Below, one piece after another: positions 1-8,417 of a DNA stretch of 64,000 nucleotides (position 1 is the first letter of the stretch; each line of letters opens with the position of its first letter). The notes beneath the pieces were generated by a model that worked only from the letters and a program-made list of their open reading frames with translations, was not told the origin of the DNA and did no database searches. This DNA comes from Neoroseomonas marina (lineage in GTDB: Bacteria > Pseudomonadota > Alphaproteobacteria > Acetobacterales > Acetobacteraceae). Location of the stretch: the NCBI RefSeq assembly GCF_012927745.1, contig NZ_JABBKX010000007.1:1-64000 (forward strand). Reading direction: 5' to 3'. The position numbers and the translations under genes are program-made.

Positions 1-132
1 CCCACCGGCCCCCGGGCGGGGGCGACCGGGGCGGGGCCCCCCTGGAGGGCCACGGGCGCAGGCCCCAGGGAAGGGCGAGCCCCCCCCGCCCGCCCGGCGC
101 GGCGGGGCCCCTGCCGACAGTGGAAGGCGGCG
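1..132. other. GC-saturated spacer at the window edge, no gene seen
   Basis: This stretch is almost pure G+C with runs of up to nine identical bases. I find no start codon with a ribosome binding site and no convincing reading frame on either strand. It lies downstream of tatA on the minus strand, where tatB and tatC usually follow, so those genes may begin just outside the window. Confidence 0.6.
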
Positions 133-396
133 TCAGGCGGCCGGGCGGTTGCCGGCCTGCGGCTGGGCCTGGGTGGCGGAAGCCTGGCCCTGCTGGGGGC
201 CGGGAATGTTCCCGGCCGGCGCCTGCGGGGCCTGCGCCTCCATGGAGGCGTCCTTCTCGTCTTCCTTGATGTTCTGCTTGAAGGACTTGATGCCCTTGGC
301 GAGGTCGCCCATCAGGCCGCTGATCTTGCCGCTGCCGAACAGCAGCAGAACGACCAGAAGCACGACCATCCAGTGCCAGATGCTGAACGAACCCAT
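133..396 (-). CDS. tatA: Twin-arginine translocase subunit TatA
   Basis: An 87-residue Sec-independent protein translocase component that oligomerises with TatBC in the inner membrane to pass folded proteins with RR signal peptides. The sequence shows the standard plan: a short N-terminus, one hydrophobic helix (about residues 8-20), the conserved Phe-Gly hinge (20-21), an amphipathic helix rich in Gly and Lys (about 24-45), then a disordered Pro/Gln/Ala tail. The Asp/Glu patch after the amphipathic helix is typical. No polar Glu/Gln is seen at the start of the transmembrane helix, where Gln or Glu is common in TatA; here it reads SIWHW. The tail is slightly longer than minimal TatA. tatB and tatC would be expected downstream, beyond the window edge. 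Confidence 0.93.
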   Translation of the reverse strand: MGSFSIWHWMVVLLVVLLLFGSGKISGLMGDLAKGIKSFKQNIKEDEKDASMEAQAPQAPAGNIPGPQQGQASATQAQPQAGNRPAA

Positions 397-612
397 AGCG
401 GCGCCTCAATCCCGTTATGGCCGCGCCTGACGGGCGGCCGTCTCTGTCTGAACGGGCCGCAACCTAGTGTCCCGGACGCGCCCGTGCAAATCCACATGGG
501 CCATCCGGCGCCCCGCCGCAACGGGTCTTGACGCCGGAACCTCCCGAAACCATCTGCGCGCCTGATCCGGGCCCCTCTGGCGGCCGCCCTTCCGCGTGGA
601 ATGAGGCGTTCG

Positions 613-673
613 CGATGTCGGATCGCGTGGAAATCGCGCGATCCGGGCCCTCTTTGGCCGATGTCGGATCGCG
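613..673. repeat. 15-bp direct repeat pair with hairpin upstream of terC
   Basis: The 15-mer CGATGTCGGATCGCG occurs at 613-627 and again at 659-673. The first copy also forms the left arm of a hairpin, GATCGCG (621-627) with CGCGATC (637-643). Both lie in the 299-bp spacer between tatA and the terC start, within 85 bases of the terC start codon. They could be tandem operator sites or part of a leader RNA; the rest of the spacer (397-612) shows nothing else I can name. Confidence 0.45.
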
Positions 674-695
674 CCAGAGAGGAGATGTTTTGGGG

Positions 696-1700
696 ATGGA
701 ATTCTTTTCTGCGGAATGGCTCGGCAAGCCCCTCTGGATGTGGAAGGGCTTCCTGGCGGTCGTGCTGGTGCTGCTCGCCTTCGACCTCGGCGTGCTGAAC
801 CGCAAGGACAAGGAGATGGGGATCGCCCAGAGCCTGTGGCTCTCGGCCTTCTACATCGGCTTCGCGATCCTTTACGGCGCGGGCATCTGGTGGGCCTATG
901 AGGCCGGGGAGCTCACGACGAGCGACGGGGTGCATGCGGGCGTCGCCTATTTCACGGGCTTCTTCATCGAAAAGGCGCTGTCGATCGACAACGTCTTCGT
1001 CATCAGCCTGATCTTCACCTACTTCGCGATTCCGCGGGCCTACCAATACCGGGCCCTGGTCTGGGGCATCATCGGCGTGATCGTGCTCCGCGGCCTGATG
1101 ATCGGGGCCGGCGCGGCGCTGGTGCAGCAGTATTCGTGGGTCCTCTACATCTTCGGCGCCTTCCTGATCGCGACCGGCATCAAGATGCTGGTGGTGCCGG
1201 AGGGCGACACGGACATCGCGCAGAACCCCGTGGTGAAGTTCATGCGCAAGCACATGCGCGTGTCCGACACCCTGCATGGCCAGAAGTTCTTCGTGAAGGA
1301 GACGGACGCGAAGACCGGGAAGCTGGTGCGCGTCGCGACGCCGCTGTTCCTGGCGCTGGTGGTGATCAACATCGCCGACCTGATCTTCGCGGTGGACAGC
1401 GTGCCGGCCATCTTCGCCATCACGACCGACACCTTCATCGTCTACACGGCGAACATCATGGCGATCCTGGGCCTCCGCGCGCTGTACTTCGCGCTCGCGG
1501 CCATGGTGCACCGCTTCCACTACCTGAAGTACGCGCTGGCGCTGGTGCTGGTGTTCATCGGCGCGAAGATCTTCTGGAACCAGATCGTGGGGAAGGTGGA
1601 TCCGGCCATTTCGCTCGGCGTGACGCTCGCGACGATCGCGGGTGGCATCGCCTGGTCGATGTGGAAGACGCGCAAGGACACGCCCATCGCCGCCGGGTAA
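696..1700 (+). CDS. TerC family integral membrane protein
   Basis: A 334-residue polytopic membrane protein of the TerC/Alx family, whose members are tied to tellurite resistance, manganese efflux and metallation of exported proteins. About eight to nine hydrophobic helices are visible, with the family's two acidic membrane motifs: SIDNVFVISLIF near residue 90 and ADLIFAVDSVPAIFAI near residue 227, whose Asp residues are thought to carry metal. An upstream in-frame start at 528 would add 56 residues of low-complexity sequence. I prefer the ATG at 696, which follows a GGAG at 681-684 and begins directly with the aromatic N-terminus usual for the family. Direct repeats upstream may be regulatory. 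The ion transported cannot be read from the sequence. Confidence 0.9.
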   Translation: MEFFSAEWLGKPLWMWKGFLAVVLVLLAFDLGVLNRKDKEMGIAQSLWLSAFYIGFAILYGAGIWWAYEAGELTTSDGVHAGVAYFTGFFIEKALSIDNVFVISLIFTYFAIPRAYQYRALVWGIIGVIVLRGLMIGAGAALVQQYSWVLYIFGAFLIATGIKMLVVPEGDTDIAQNPVVKFMRKHMRVSDTLHGQKFFVKETDAKTGKLVRVATPLFLALVVINIADLIFAVDSVPAIFAITTDTFIVYTANIMAILGLRALYFALAAMVHRFHYLKYALALVLVFIGAKIFWNQIVGKVDPAISLGVTLATIAGGIAWSMWKTRKDTPIAAG

Positions 1701-1719
1701 GCGGCACCGCACGACTCTT

Positions 1720-1849
1720 CGGCCCGAGGCACCCGCCTCGGGCCGGGAGCGCGGAGCACGACCGCGCCCAGACCGGCAGCCGCGCCCGGCGCGTCGGTCC
1801 AAGGCGCGCAAGCCAAGCGCGCGGATGCGCGCGCCGGCGCCTGAGGCCA
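1720..1849. repeat. 3'-flanking element D, copy 1
   Basis: About 125 bp related to 61387-61515. One end is a hairpin with an 11-bp stem (CGGCCCGAGGC at 1720-1730, complement at 1735-1745). It is followed by a stretch almost identical to copy 2 over about 30 bases (GGGAGCGC, then CGACCGCGCCCAGACC). The other end is a hairpin GCGCGC-GGAT-GCGCGC (1817-1832) and the ending GCGCCTGAGG. The element lies in the convergent gap between terC and the DUF3141 gene, its right end 5 bases from the latter's stop codon. Unlike copy 2, its terminal hairpin has no T-run. Confidence 0.7.
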
Positions 1850-1853
1850 AAAC

Positions 1854-4049
1854 CTACGCCGCGCGCGGCGCGCGCAACCGCCGGACCTTGGTCCCGCTGT
1901 CCGCCGGCGGCGGCTCGCCGGCGAAGATCCTCTCCACCTCGGCCATCCGCCGCGCCTCCTCGGGCGGCATGTCGCCCGCCGCCTCGGCGACGGCGCGGAT
2001 CGCGGCCAGGGCCTTGGCCCGCAGCGCCGGATCGTCCGGCAGCAGCCCGGGCAGCGTCTCGATGGCGCGCTCCTCGTCGATCAGCAGCATGAAGTACTGC
2101 AGCCGCACCACCTCCTTGAAGGTGGCGAGCGGCAATGACTCGCGCCCCACCGCGGCACGGATGCGGCGGATCACGGCGAAGGACCGCTCGTCGGCCGCGC
2201 GGGTCGGCAGGCGGACCCACAGCACCGCGCGGACCAGCGCCTCATGGATGCCGCCCTCGGTCATCGCAGCGCGCAGGCGCTCCACCGCCATGGCGACGAA
2301 GCGATGGTGCTCCGGGCTCTCGGTCGGGCGGGGACGCGGCGGCACCGTCGCGGCGGCAAGCCCCGTCGCGGCCTGCACCGCGGGGGCGGCATAGACCTCG
2401 CGGAAGATGCGCTCGCTCAGCGCATCGCGCTGGGCGCCATAGGCTTCGAGCATGCGGGTGACGGCCTCGGACACCTGGCGTTCAGCCACGCGGCCCGGAT
2501 TGTCGTCCGCCACCGGCTGGCGGGAGGCGCGGGCGATCTCGGCCGCCCCGCGGATCCAGGCCATGGCGGGGTTGCGATCGGAGAAGAGCGTGTAGGACAG
2601 CCGCGAGGGGTGGAGCTGCTCGAGCGCCCAGGTCACGGGGGGCGTCGCCATGGCGCGCACCGCCGGCTGCAGGAACTGGCGGTAGAGCGCGAGGTTGCGT
2701 TCGGACACCCGGCGCACCGCGGCGAAGCGCTGCTCGTCCTCGGGGCTGGTGCCGCCATGCTGCGCCAGATCCTCGAAGTCACGGGCGTCGAAGGAGACGA
2801 CCCAGTCGCCCGGCACCAGATCGGCGTTCGGGATGCCCTTCGCGGGCTGCAGCACCGCCTCGTAGAGGCCGGGCGGCAGCACGTCGATCATGTCCATGTT
2901 GGAGGCGAATTCGGCGTGTTCCTTCCGCGCCACGCCGCCCGAAACGAAGATGCCGAGGTGCCCGATGCTGCCATGCACGGAATAGACGATCGTCTGCCCA
3001 TGCGTGCGCAGCGCGTCGAGGTCGCCGTAGAGGTCGCTGACCCAGGACAGCGCCTGGGCCGGCGGCGTGATGTCGTCCCCTTCCGAGCAGAACACCACGA
3101 TGGGCGACTGGATCGCCTTCAGGTCGATGCGCGTACCGTCGGAGAAGGTCAGTTCCCCGGTCGCGAGGCGATTGCCGACGAAGAGCTGGTCGACGATGAA
3201 CTGCATCTCCTCGGCGTTGAGGCGGACATGCCCGCCCCACCACTTCTCGAATCCGAGGTAGCGGTCGGCTGCCTTGTCGACGTCGGCCCAAACTTCGTAC
3301 TGCTTGGTCCAGTAGGTGTTGGCGGGATTGCCGCTCTCGAAGTTCGACACCAGCCAGGCGCCGTCGAACTTGCCGCCCCCGAGGTCGCCGGTCATGGCGG
3401 TGAGCCAGGACCCGCCGAGCAGGCCGCCGAGGTAGCGCATGGGCGCCTTGCCCTGCACGCCCGCCCAGTAGGAGATCGGGGATCCCGCGACCATCAGCGG
3501 GCCGAAGGCTTCGGGGCGGAGGGCGGCGGCCATCAGCAACGCCCAGCCGGCCTGGCAATTGCCGATCGCGACCGGCTTGCCGTCGGCGTGGGCGTGACGG
3601 TGGCCGACGTCCTCGGTGAAGGCGACGATGGCGCGGACCACGTCCTCGATGGTCTGGCCGGGCTCGGGCTCGGGCCGGAAGCCGACGAAGTAGCAGGGAT
3701 GGCCGGCGGCGATGGCGACGCCGATCTCGCTGTCCGCCTTGAAGCCGCCGATGCCCGGGCCGTGGCCGGCACGCGGGTCGATGACGATGAAGGGGCGGTT
3801 CAGCGGGTCGGTCGGCGGCGCGCCCGCGGGGGGCGTGACGCGCGCCATCCAATAATTCACCGGCCTTGGCAGGTCGCGCCCGTCCTTCACCACCTCGAAG
3901 CCGAAGGTGAGGACGTTGCGCATCGGGTCGTGCTCGGCGGCGAGAAACGCGTTGCCGCGTTCCCGCAGCACGTCGAGGAAGATGACCGAGCGCTGCCAGG
4001 CGTCGATGCCATAGGCGAGCCAGGGAAACGGCGACAGGTCGGCGGCCAT
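1854..4049 (-). CDS. DUF3141 protein, PHA-synthase-like alpha/beta hydrolase
   Basis: A 731-residue protein of the DUF3141 family, often annotated as poly(3-hydroxyalkanoate) synthetase-like. The N-terminal half (about 1-400) is an alpha/beta-hydrolase domain with a PhaC-type nucleophile elbow, GNCQAGW, in which Cys165 replaces Ser. Asp/His candidates lie in EGDDITPP and SIGHLGIF. The C-terminal 300 residues are helical and specific to DUF3141. True PHA synthases are about 580 residues and the box here is not canonical GxCxGG, so polymerase activity is not assured. The ATG at 4049 follows GGAG through a run of nine C. Upstream in-frame starts to 4235 would overlap the neighbouring gene and add a poorly conserved-looking tail. 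No phasin or phaAB is nearby. Confidence 0.85.
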   Translation of the reverse strand: MAADLSPFPWLAYGIDAWQRSVIFLDVLRERGNAFLAAEHDPMRNVLTFGFEVVKDGRDLPRPVNYWMARVTPPAGAPPTDPLNRPFIVIDPRAGHGPGIGGFKADSEIGVAIAAGHPCYFVGFRPEPEPGQTIEDVVRAIVAFTEDVGHRHAHADGKPVAIGNCQAGWALLMAAALRPEAFGPLMVAGSPISYWAGVQGKAPMRYLGGLLGGSWLTAMTGDLGGGKFDGAWLVSNFESGNPANTYWTKQYEVWADVDKAADRYLGFEKWWGGHVRLNAEEMQFIVDQLFVGNRLATGELTFSDGTRIDLKAIQSPIVVFCSEGDDITPPAQALSWVSDLYGDLDALRTHGQTIVYSVHGSIGHLGIFVSGGVARKEHAEFASNMDMIDVLPPGLYEAVLQPAKGIPNADLVPGDWVVSFDARDFEDLAQHGGTSPEDEQRFAAVRRVSERNLALYRQFLQPAVRAMATPPVTWALEQLHPSRLSYTLFSDRNPAMAWIRGAAEIARASRQPVADDNPGRVAERQVSEAVTRMLEAYGAQRDALSERIFREVYAAPAVQAATGLAAATVPPRPRPTESPEHHRFVAMAVERLRAAMTEGGIHEALVRAVLWVRLPTRAADERSFAVIRRIRAAVGRESLPLATFKEVVRLQYFMLLIDEERAIETLPGLLPDDPALRAKALAAIRAVAEAAGDMPPEEARRMAEVERIFAGEPPPADSGTKVRRLRAPRAA

Positions 4050-4212
4050 AGGGGGGGGGCTCCGTGGCGTGGCGAAGCCCTCTTCTACCTCATCCGGGGG
4101 GGCCGACCCCATGATCTCGCGCAATCGCGCGGCCGGGAATTCGGGCACCCACCCAGTCGGAGCCCTGTCGGTGCGGCCCGGGTGGCGGCGAGCGCCGGTG
4201 CCCAACCGGCTC

Positions 4213-5193
4213 TCAGTTTTCCGGCCGCAGGCCAAGCCGGCGGATCAGCCCGCCCCAGCGCTCGATCTCGGCGGCCTGGAAGGCGCGGAAGGTGTCCGGA
4301 TCGCTGCCGACCACGGTGAAGCCCGCCCCTTCCAGCGCGCGGCGCTGCTCCGGAATCTGCAGGGCGCGGGCGGTTTCGGCCGAGACACGGGCAATGCGGT
4401 CCGCCGGCGTGCCGGTCGGCGCGAACAGGCCGATCCAGGCCACGGCAGGGTCCGCGTTCACCCCGGCCTGGCGCATGGTCGGGACCTCCGGCAGCGCCGC
4501 CACGCGTTCCCCGCTCGTCACCGCCAGGGCGCGGACCTTGCCCTCGCGGATCTGCTCGAACAGCGTGCCGCTGGTCGCGGCGAAGAAGGCCTGGATGCGC
4601 CCGGCGATCAGGTCCAGCACCGCCTGGCCGACCGCGCGATAGGGCACATGCACCGCCTGGAAGCCCTGGGAGGCGGCGAGGTCCTCCATCGCGAGGTGCG
4701 ACAGCGTCCCCGGCCCGGTCGAGGCGTAGGAGACCACCCCCGGATTCGCCTTGGCATAGGCGATGAATTCCGCCGCCGTCGTCGCCGGCACCGACGGATG
4801 CACCACCAGCACGAAGGGCAGCCGCGCCAGCAACGAGACCGGCATGAGGTCCGTCGCCGGGTCGTAGCCCAGCGCGGGGTTCAGGACCTTCGCCGTGCTG
4901 CCGGGTCCGCCGATGGTGACGCCGAAGGTATGGCCGTCGGTCGCCCGCGCGATGGCCTCGGTGCCGATATGCCCGCCGCCGCCGCCACGGTTGTCGACCA
5001 CCACGGGTTGGCCCAGCACCTGCTGCAGGTGCGGCGCGATGGCACGGGCCGCGAGGTCCGGGGTCGAACCGCCGGGGAAGGCCACGATGATGCGCACCGG
5101 CCGGTCGGGCCAGGTTGCCTGGGCCCGCGCGGTGGCCGGCAGCAGCGAAAGGGCAGGCAGCGCGGCGCCCAGGGCGCGACGGGTGAGGCTCAT
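4213..5193 (-). CDS. Bug/TctC family periplasmic solute-binding protein
   Basis: A 326-residue extracytoplasmic binding protein of the tripartite tricarboxylate transporter (TctC/Bug) family. An N-terminal signal peptide (MSLTRRALGAALP..., cleavage near ARAQA, residue 24) precedes the mature domain. Family hallmarks are visible: WPDRPVRIIVAFPGGSTPD at the start of the mature chain, the VVDNRGGGGGHIGTEAIA strand-loop, VPYRAVGQAVLDLIAGRIQ, and the C-terminal EIERWGGLIRRLGL. Ligands of Bug proteins are mostly carboxylates, but the specificity cannot be read here. No tctA or tctB permease gene lies nearby, as is common for expanded Bug families. The ATG at 5193 has GGGAG 7 bases upstream; an upstream start at 5274 would hide the signal peptide. 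Confidence 0.9.
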   Translation of the reverse strand: MSLTRRALGAALPALSLLPATARAQATWPDRPVRIIVAFPGGSTPDLAARAIAPHLQQVLGQPVVVDNRGGGGGHIGTEAIARATDGHTFGVTIGGPGSTAKVLNPALGYDPATDLMPVSLLARLPFVLVVHPSVPATTAAEFIAYAKANPGVVSYASTGPGTLSHLAMEDLAASQGFQAVHVPYRAVGQAVLDLIAGRIQAFFAATSGTLFEQIREGKVRALAVTSGERVAALPEVPTMRQAGVNADPAVAWIGLFAPTGTPADRIARVSAETARALQIPEQRRALEGAGFTVVGSDPDTFRAFQAAEIERWGGLIRRLGLRPEN

Positions 5194-5289
5194 GGCGGTG
5201 CTCCCGAAAGGCGGAATACCGCGGGGTTCCAGCATGGCGAGGATCGCTCGGCAAGCGGCCGAGGCAGATGACAAGGACCCTCGATTAAT

Positions 5290-5316
5290 GATTGAGTGTT
5301 ACTTGAAACTTCAATC
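5290..5316. promoter_or_regulatory. AT-rich palindromic candidate operator between divergent genes
   Basis: The 154-bp gap between the Bug gene (minus) and the lipoprotein gene (plus) has an unusually A+T-rich core. It contains nested inverted repeats: GATTGA (5290-5295) with TCAATC (5311-5316), and TTGAA (5303-5307) with TTCAA (5310-5314). This placement suits a shared promoter/operator. No regulator gene adjoins it. Confidence 0.35.
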
Positions 5317-5347
5317 TGGACGGGCTCCTGGCCTGGAAATGCAACCC

Positions 5348-6007
5348 ATGACTGCATGGATGCGCGCCGCCTGCCTTCTCGGCCTCGCCGCGACCCTTCC
5401 TGGCTGCGCGACGGCAGCCATGAACGCCGCCCTGCGCGCCGCCCACCCGGAACCCGCCTGGGACGGCAAGGTGACGATCGCCTCCGAACCCGCCGGCGCC
5501 GCCTGCCGGGTGCTCCGCGGAGACCGCGTGGTGGCCGAGGTGCCCGCCACCCCCGGCACGGTGGAACTCACCCGCTCCCATGCCGTCCTCGAGGTCCGCT
5601 GCCAGGCGGACGGCCATGTGGAGACGGTCGACGTGCTGCGCCCGCGCGACGACCCCGCGGTGTTCCGCATGGCACCGAACGGCATCATCGGGGCCACGGC
5701 GACGGTCATCAGCCTCGCCGGTGCGCTGACCATGCGCTACCCCGGCGAGGTCACCGTCGCCCTGCCGCCCGAGGCCTTCGCCTCCGACGCCGAACGGGAA
5801 CGCTGGTTCGCCGAGCGCCGCGACCGGATCCTGGCCGTGCGCGCCACCGCCATCGCGCTGGCCGAGGACCGCTGCCGGACCGTGACCGAGGGAAGCTGCG
5901 ATCCGAACCTGATGGTCATGCGGCAGGAACAGGAGGACGACCTCCGGCGCCTCGACGCGCTGCGCCAGCGGGCGGGCCTCGCGACGCAGATGGCCGAGGC
6001 GCGCTGA
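5348..6007 (+). CDS. Putative lipoprotein with PEGA-like domain
   Basis: A 219-residue protein with a signal peptide ending in a lipobox-like LPGC (Cys20), so probably an outer-membrane or periplasmic lipoprotein. Residues about 40-95 resemble a PEGA-type surface domain: VTIASEPAGAACRVLRG, a central VPATPGTVEL, then VLEVRCQADGH. After a hydrophobic stretch near 110-125 the C-terminal half is charged and helical, with several Arg/Glu-rich segments. PEGA domains are beta-sandwiches often found on exported or cell-wall-linked proteins. A second ATG at 5339 is possible, but the GGA at 5334-5336 is better spaced for 5348. It converges on a CHAP-domain lipoprotein 3 bases away. Function is unknown. 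Confidence 0.65.
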   Translation: MTAWMRAACLLGLAATLPGCATAAMNAALRAAHPEPAWDGKVTIASEPAGAACRVLRGDRVVAEVPATPGTVELTRSHAVLEVRCQADGHVETVDVLRPRDDPAVFRMAPNGIIGATATVISLAGALTMRYPGEVTVALPPEAFASDAERERWFAERRDRILAVRATAIALAEDRCRTVTEGSCDPNLMVMRQEQEDDLRRLDALRQRAGLATQMAEAR

Positions 6008-6010
6008 TCC

Positions 6011-6523
6011 CTATCGCGCGTCGGCGACCAGCCGGCCGCCGTGGATGAAGCCGTAGGTCGGGAAGTTGGTCTGGCCGAGCGCATTCGACGGCGGGTACCA
6101 GACGCGCACCAGCGACCAGTCGTTGTTCGGCGAGACGTCGACGATCGGCTGGTCGCGCGCGATGCGTCCCCGGTTCCGTCCCGAGGCCCAGTTCGCGTGG
6201 TCGACGCGGATCTCCCGCGAGGAGACCACCCGCGTGACCACCGAAAGGTGCCCGGTACGGTTGCGGGACGTACGCATGAAGACGAGCACGGCGCCGACCC
6301 TGGGCGAGCGCGAACGGTCGTAGCGGCCCGAACTTGCGGCGGCATCCCACCACTGCCAGGCATCCCCCTGCAGGTCGATGCCCGACCGCGCCCGCGCGTA
6401 GGGCACGCAGGACGTGTCCCCCCCGGCATAGCCGGGCACACCGCTGTGCGGCCCCGTGGTGCGCGAACTTCCGCAGGCCGCGAGCGACAGCGCCACGACC
6501 AGCATCGCGATCATGCGAAGCAT
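6011..6523 (-). CDS. CHAP-domain lipoprotein, putative peptidoglycan amidase/endopeptidase
   Basis: A 170-residue exported protein. The signal peptide ends in a lipobox LAAC (Cys17), predicting lipid anchoring. The rest is a CHAP domain (NlpC/P60-like cysteine peptidase fold). Catalytic Cys39 lies in SCVPYAR, His92 in GHLSVVTRVV, and a later polar residue in VDHANWASG would complete the triad. CHAP enzymes cut peptidoglycan cross-links or the amide to muramic acid. The length matches small single-domain CHAP proteins of alphaproteobacteria. A terminator-like hairpin of the next minus-strand gene lies upstream at 6604-6633, so it probably has its own promoter in 6524-6600. Substrate is inferred from the family only. 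Confidence 0.85.
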   Translation of the reverse strand: MLRMIAMLVVALSLAACGSSRTTGPHSGVPGYAGGDTSCVPYARARSGIDLQGDAWQWWDAAASSGRYDRSRSPRVGAVLVFMRTSRNRTGHLSVVTRVVSSREIRVDHANWASGRNRGRIARDQPIVDVSPNNDWSLVRVWYPPSNALGQTNFPTYGFIHGGRLVADAR

Positions 6524-6603
6524 GACCCCGAACCCCCTGATTCCCCTGGATTCAGTCTAGCGCGACTCGGGGCGGAAGTGGAGCCTTTCCATGGCCGGGG
6601 GAT

Positions 6604-6633
6604 GGCCGGGCCCCGAAGCGTGGGGCCCGGGCC
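6604..6633 (-). terminator. Strong hairpin after the family-5 binding protein gene
   Basis: A GC hairpin with a GGGCCCC/GGGGCCC core stem, extended by GGCC/GGCC-type flanks, begins 7 bases past the stop codon of the minus-strand binding protein gene. There is no clear T-run, so termination is inferred from position and stem strength. Confidence 0.45.
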
Positions 6634-6639
6634 ACAGGG

Positions 6640-8250
6640 TCAGGACAGGGTGGTCAGGTCCTGGAACCAGTGCTGCGCCTGGGTGTAGCCCCGCACGTTG
6701 CGGCCCAGGGCGCGGGCATTGGTGTCGTGGACGACGAAGACGAGCAGCGCCTCGTTCACCGCTTTCTCATGCACCTTGCGCATCAGCGCGTCCTGCTCGG
6801 CCGTGTCGAAGGATTGCGTCGCGGCGTCGATCAGCCGGTCCATCTCCGCATCCCGGTAGTGGGACCAGTTCACGCCGGTCGGCGCGATCTGGTTGGAATG
6901 GAAGAAGCGGATGAAGGCGTAGAGCGGATCCGACGTCACATAGGCGACGTTGTTCGCGGTGATGTTGCCGCCACGCGCGATCTCGCCCGCCGCGCCCTGG
7001 CGCCAGCAGGTGTAGGAGACTTCGAGCTCCACAACCTGGAATTCGACCTGGATGCCGACCTCGCGCCAGGCGGACTGGATGTACTCGTTCATCGGCATGG
7101 ACAGCATCTGCCCCGAGCCGCCCGAGGGGACGAGGAAGCGCGTGCGCAGCGGGTTCTGCGGGCTGAAGCCGGCCTCGCGCACCAGTTTCCGCGCCTCGTC
7201 CATGTCGGTGCGGATGCGGAATTCGGGCTGGCCGAACCAGGGTGAGGACGGGTCCACGACGCCCACGGCGGGCTTCGCAAGCCCGTTCAGCAGGGCCACC
7301 ACCTCGTCGCGGTTGATGGCGAGGTTCGCCGCCTTGCGCAGCCGGATGTCGCGCCAGGGCGAGCCCTCGAGCAGGCTGAGGTGGTAGTTCCACACATGCG
7401 GCGTCACGTTCTCGACGATCCGCGCACCGGATTGGCGCAGGCGCGGTACGATGTCAGCCGCCGGCGTCTCGATGACGTCGACCTGGCCCGAGATGAGCGC
7501 GTTCGATCGCGTCGTGGCCTCCGGCGCGACCACCAGGATCAGCCGGTCGACCTTCGGCACGCGCTTCGGGTCCCAGTAGCCGGTGTTCTTCACGAGTTCC
7601 GCGCTCTGCCGCGGCGTGAGCCGGGCGAGGCGGAAGGGGCCGGTGCCCGAGGGTTCCGAGGCGAAGCGGTCCCAGGAATTGCCGAGCCTCGCGTACTGCG
7701 CCGGGGAGGAGATCAGGAACCACAGCATCTGGTAGGGAAAGAAGCTGTCCACCGCGCGAGTGGTCACCTCGACCGTCATCGCATCGATCTTCCGGTAGGA
7801 CGCGACGGACGGCAGGCGCGGCCGGACCTGGGCGGCCTGGCGCTGATCGAAATGCGGTGCCTGGGCGTTGAGCACCTTCTCGAAGTTCCAGATCACCGCA
7901 TCGGCGTCGAAATCGCTGCCGTCGTGGAACTTCACGCCCTGGCGCAGGCGGAAAACCCATTTGCGGCGATCGGCCGGGTCGGCCTCCCAGGAGGTCGCGA
8001 GGCCCGGAACGAGCTTCCCGGGGCGGTCGGCGACGTCCATCTCCCAGGCGACGAGAGGGTCGTAGAGCGTGTAGCCGGTGAACTGGTAGGCGCCCGCCCC
8101 GCGATCCGGCTGACCGGTGGTCTGCGGGATGTCGGCCATGGAGATGCCGTAGCGCAGGACTCGTTCCTGCTGAGCGATGGCCTGCGGAGACGGCAGGCCG
8201 GCCACGCCGGTGGCAGCCGCACCCATCAAGGCGCGTCGGGTGAAGGTCAT
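6640..8250 (-). CDS. ABC transporter family-5 (peptide/nickel-type) substrate-binding protein
   Basis: A 536-residue periplasmic SBP_bac_5 protein. It begins with a twin-arginine-like signal (FTRRALMGAAATGVAG; cleavage near AIAQ, residue 27). The family core follows: YTLYDPLV near residue 60, the signature FRLRQGVKFHDGSDFDADAVIWNFEKVL near residues 100-130, and GTGPFRLARLTPRQS near 200. The ligand may be a peptide, opine or other amine. No permease or ATPase genes adjoin it; the nearest are 40 kb away at 48.6-52.5 kb. A palindromic repeat (8310-8410) separates it from the DUF35/thiolase pair upstream, and a strong hairpin follows its stop, so it is probably a separate transcription unit. Confidence 0.9.
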   Translation of the reverse strand: MTFTRRALMGAAATGVAGLPSPQAIAQQERVLRYGISMADIPQTTGQPDRGAGAYQFTGYTLYDPLVAWEMDVADRPGKLVPGLATSWEADPADRRKWVFRLRQGVKFHDGSDFDADAVIWNFEKVLNAQAPHFDQRQAAQVRPRLPSVASYRKIDAMTVEVTTRAVDSFFPYQMLWFLISSPAQYARLGNSWDRFASEPSGTGPFRLARLTPRQSAELVKNTGYWDPKRVPKVDRLILVVAPEATTRSNALISGQVDVIETPAADIVPRLRQSGARIVENVTPHVWNYHLSLLEGSPWRDIRLRKAANLAINRDEVVALLNGLAKPAVGVVDPSSPWFGQPEFRIRTDMDEARKLVREAGFSPQNPLRTRFLVPSGGSGQMLSMPMNEYIQSAWREVGIQVEFQVVELEVSYTCWRQGAAGEIARGGNITANNVAYVTSDPLYAFIRFFHSNQIAPTGVNWSHYRDAEMDRLIDAATQSFDTAEQDALMRKVHEKAVNEALLVFVVHDTNARALGRNVRGYTQAQHWFQDLTTLS

Positions 8251-8309
8251 CGGTGAAGCCCCCTGTCTGGACCGGGGGGCGGGTTAGCAATCGGCGTGCC
8301 GAAGGCAGG

Positions 8310-8410
8310 TCGGGGGAGGGGAACCTCCCCCGAGCCCCCTCCCTTCTCTGGCTATTGGTGCCAAAGAAGGTTGAGGGGGGTGCGGGGGGAGAAGTTCCCT
8401 TCTCCCCCCG
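8310..8410. repeat. REP/BIME-like palindromic repeat, copy A (paired)
   Basis: A roughly 100-bp inverted pair. The left half has a hairpin GGGGGAGG / CCTCCCCC with loop GGAA, then a C-rich tail ending CCCTTCT. The right half is its mirror: CCAAAGAAGG, a G-rich tail, and the hairpin GGGGGGAGAAG / CTTCTCCCCCC. The element ends 7 bases past the stop codon of the DUF35 gene. Related copies lie at 28515-28557 (single half) and 32435-32563 (pair). Confidence 0.85.
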
Positions 8411-8417
8411 CCGACAC

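Noticed and set aside
397-695. yybP-ykoY manganese riboswitch upstream of terC
   Set aside because: The conserved internal-loop sequences of that class are not visible; only direct repeats and a short hairpin are present.
312-1850. A minus-strand open frame of about 500 codons opposite terC
   Set aside because: The His/Arg/Asp-rich product is typical of antisense to membrane-protein genes; TerC on the plus strand is clear.
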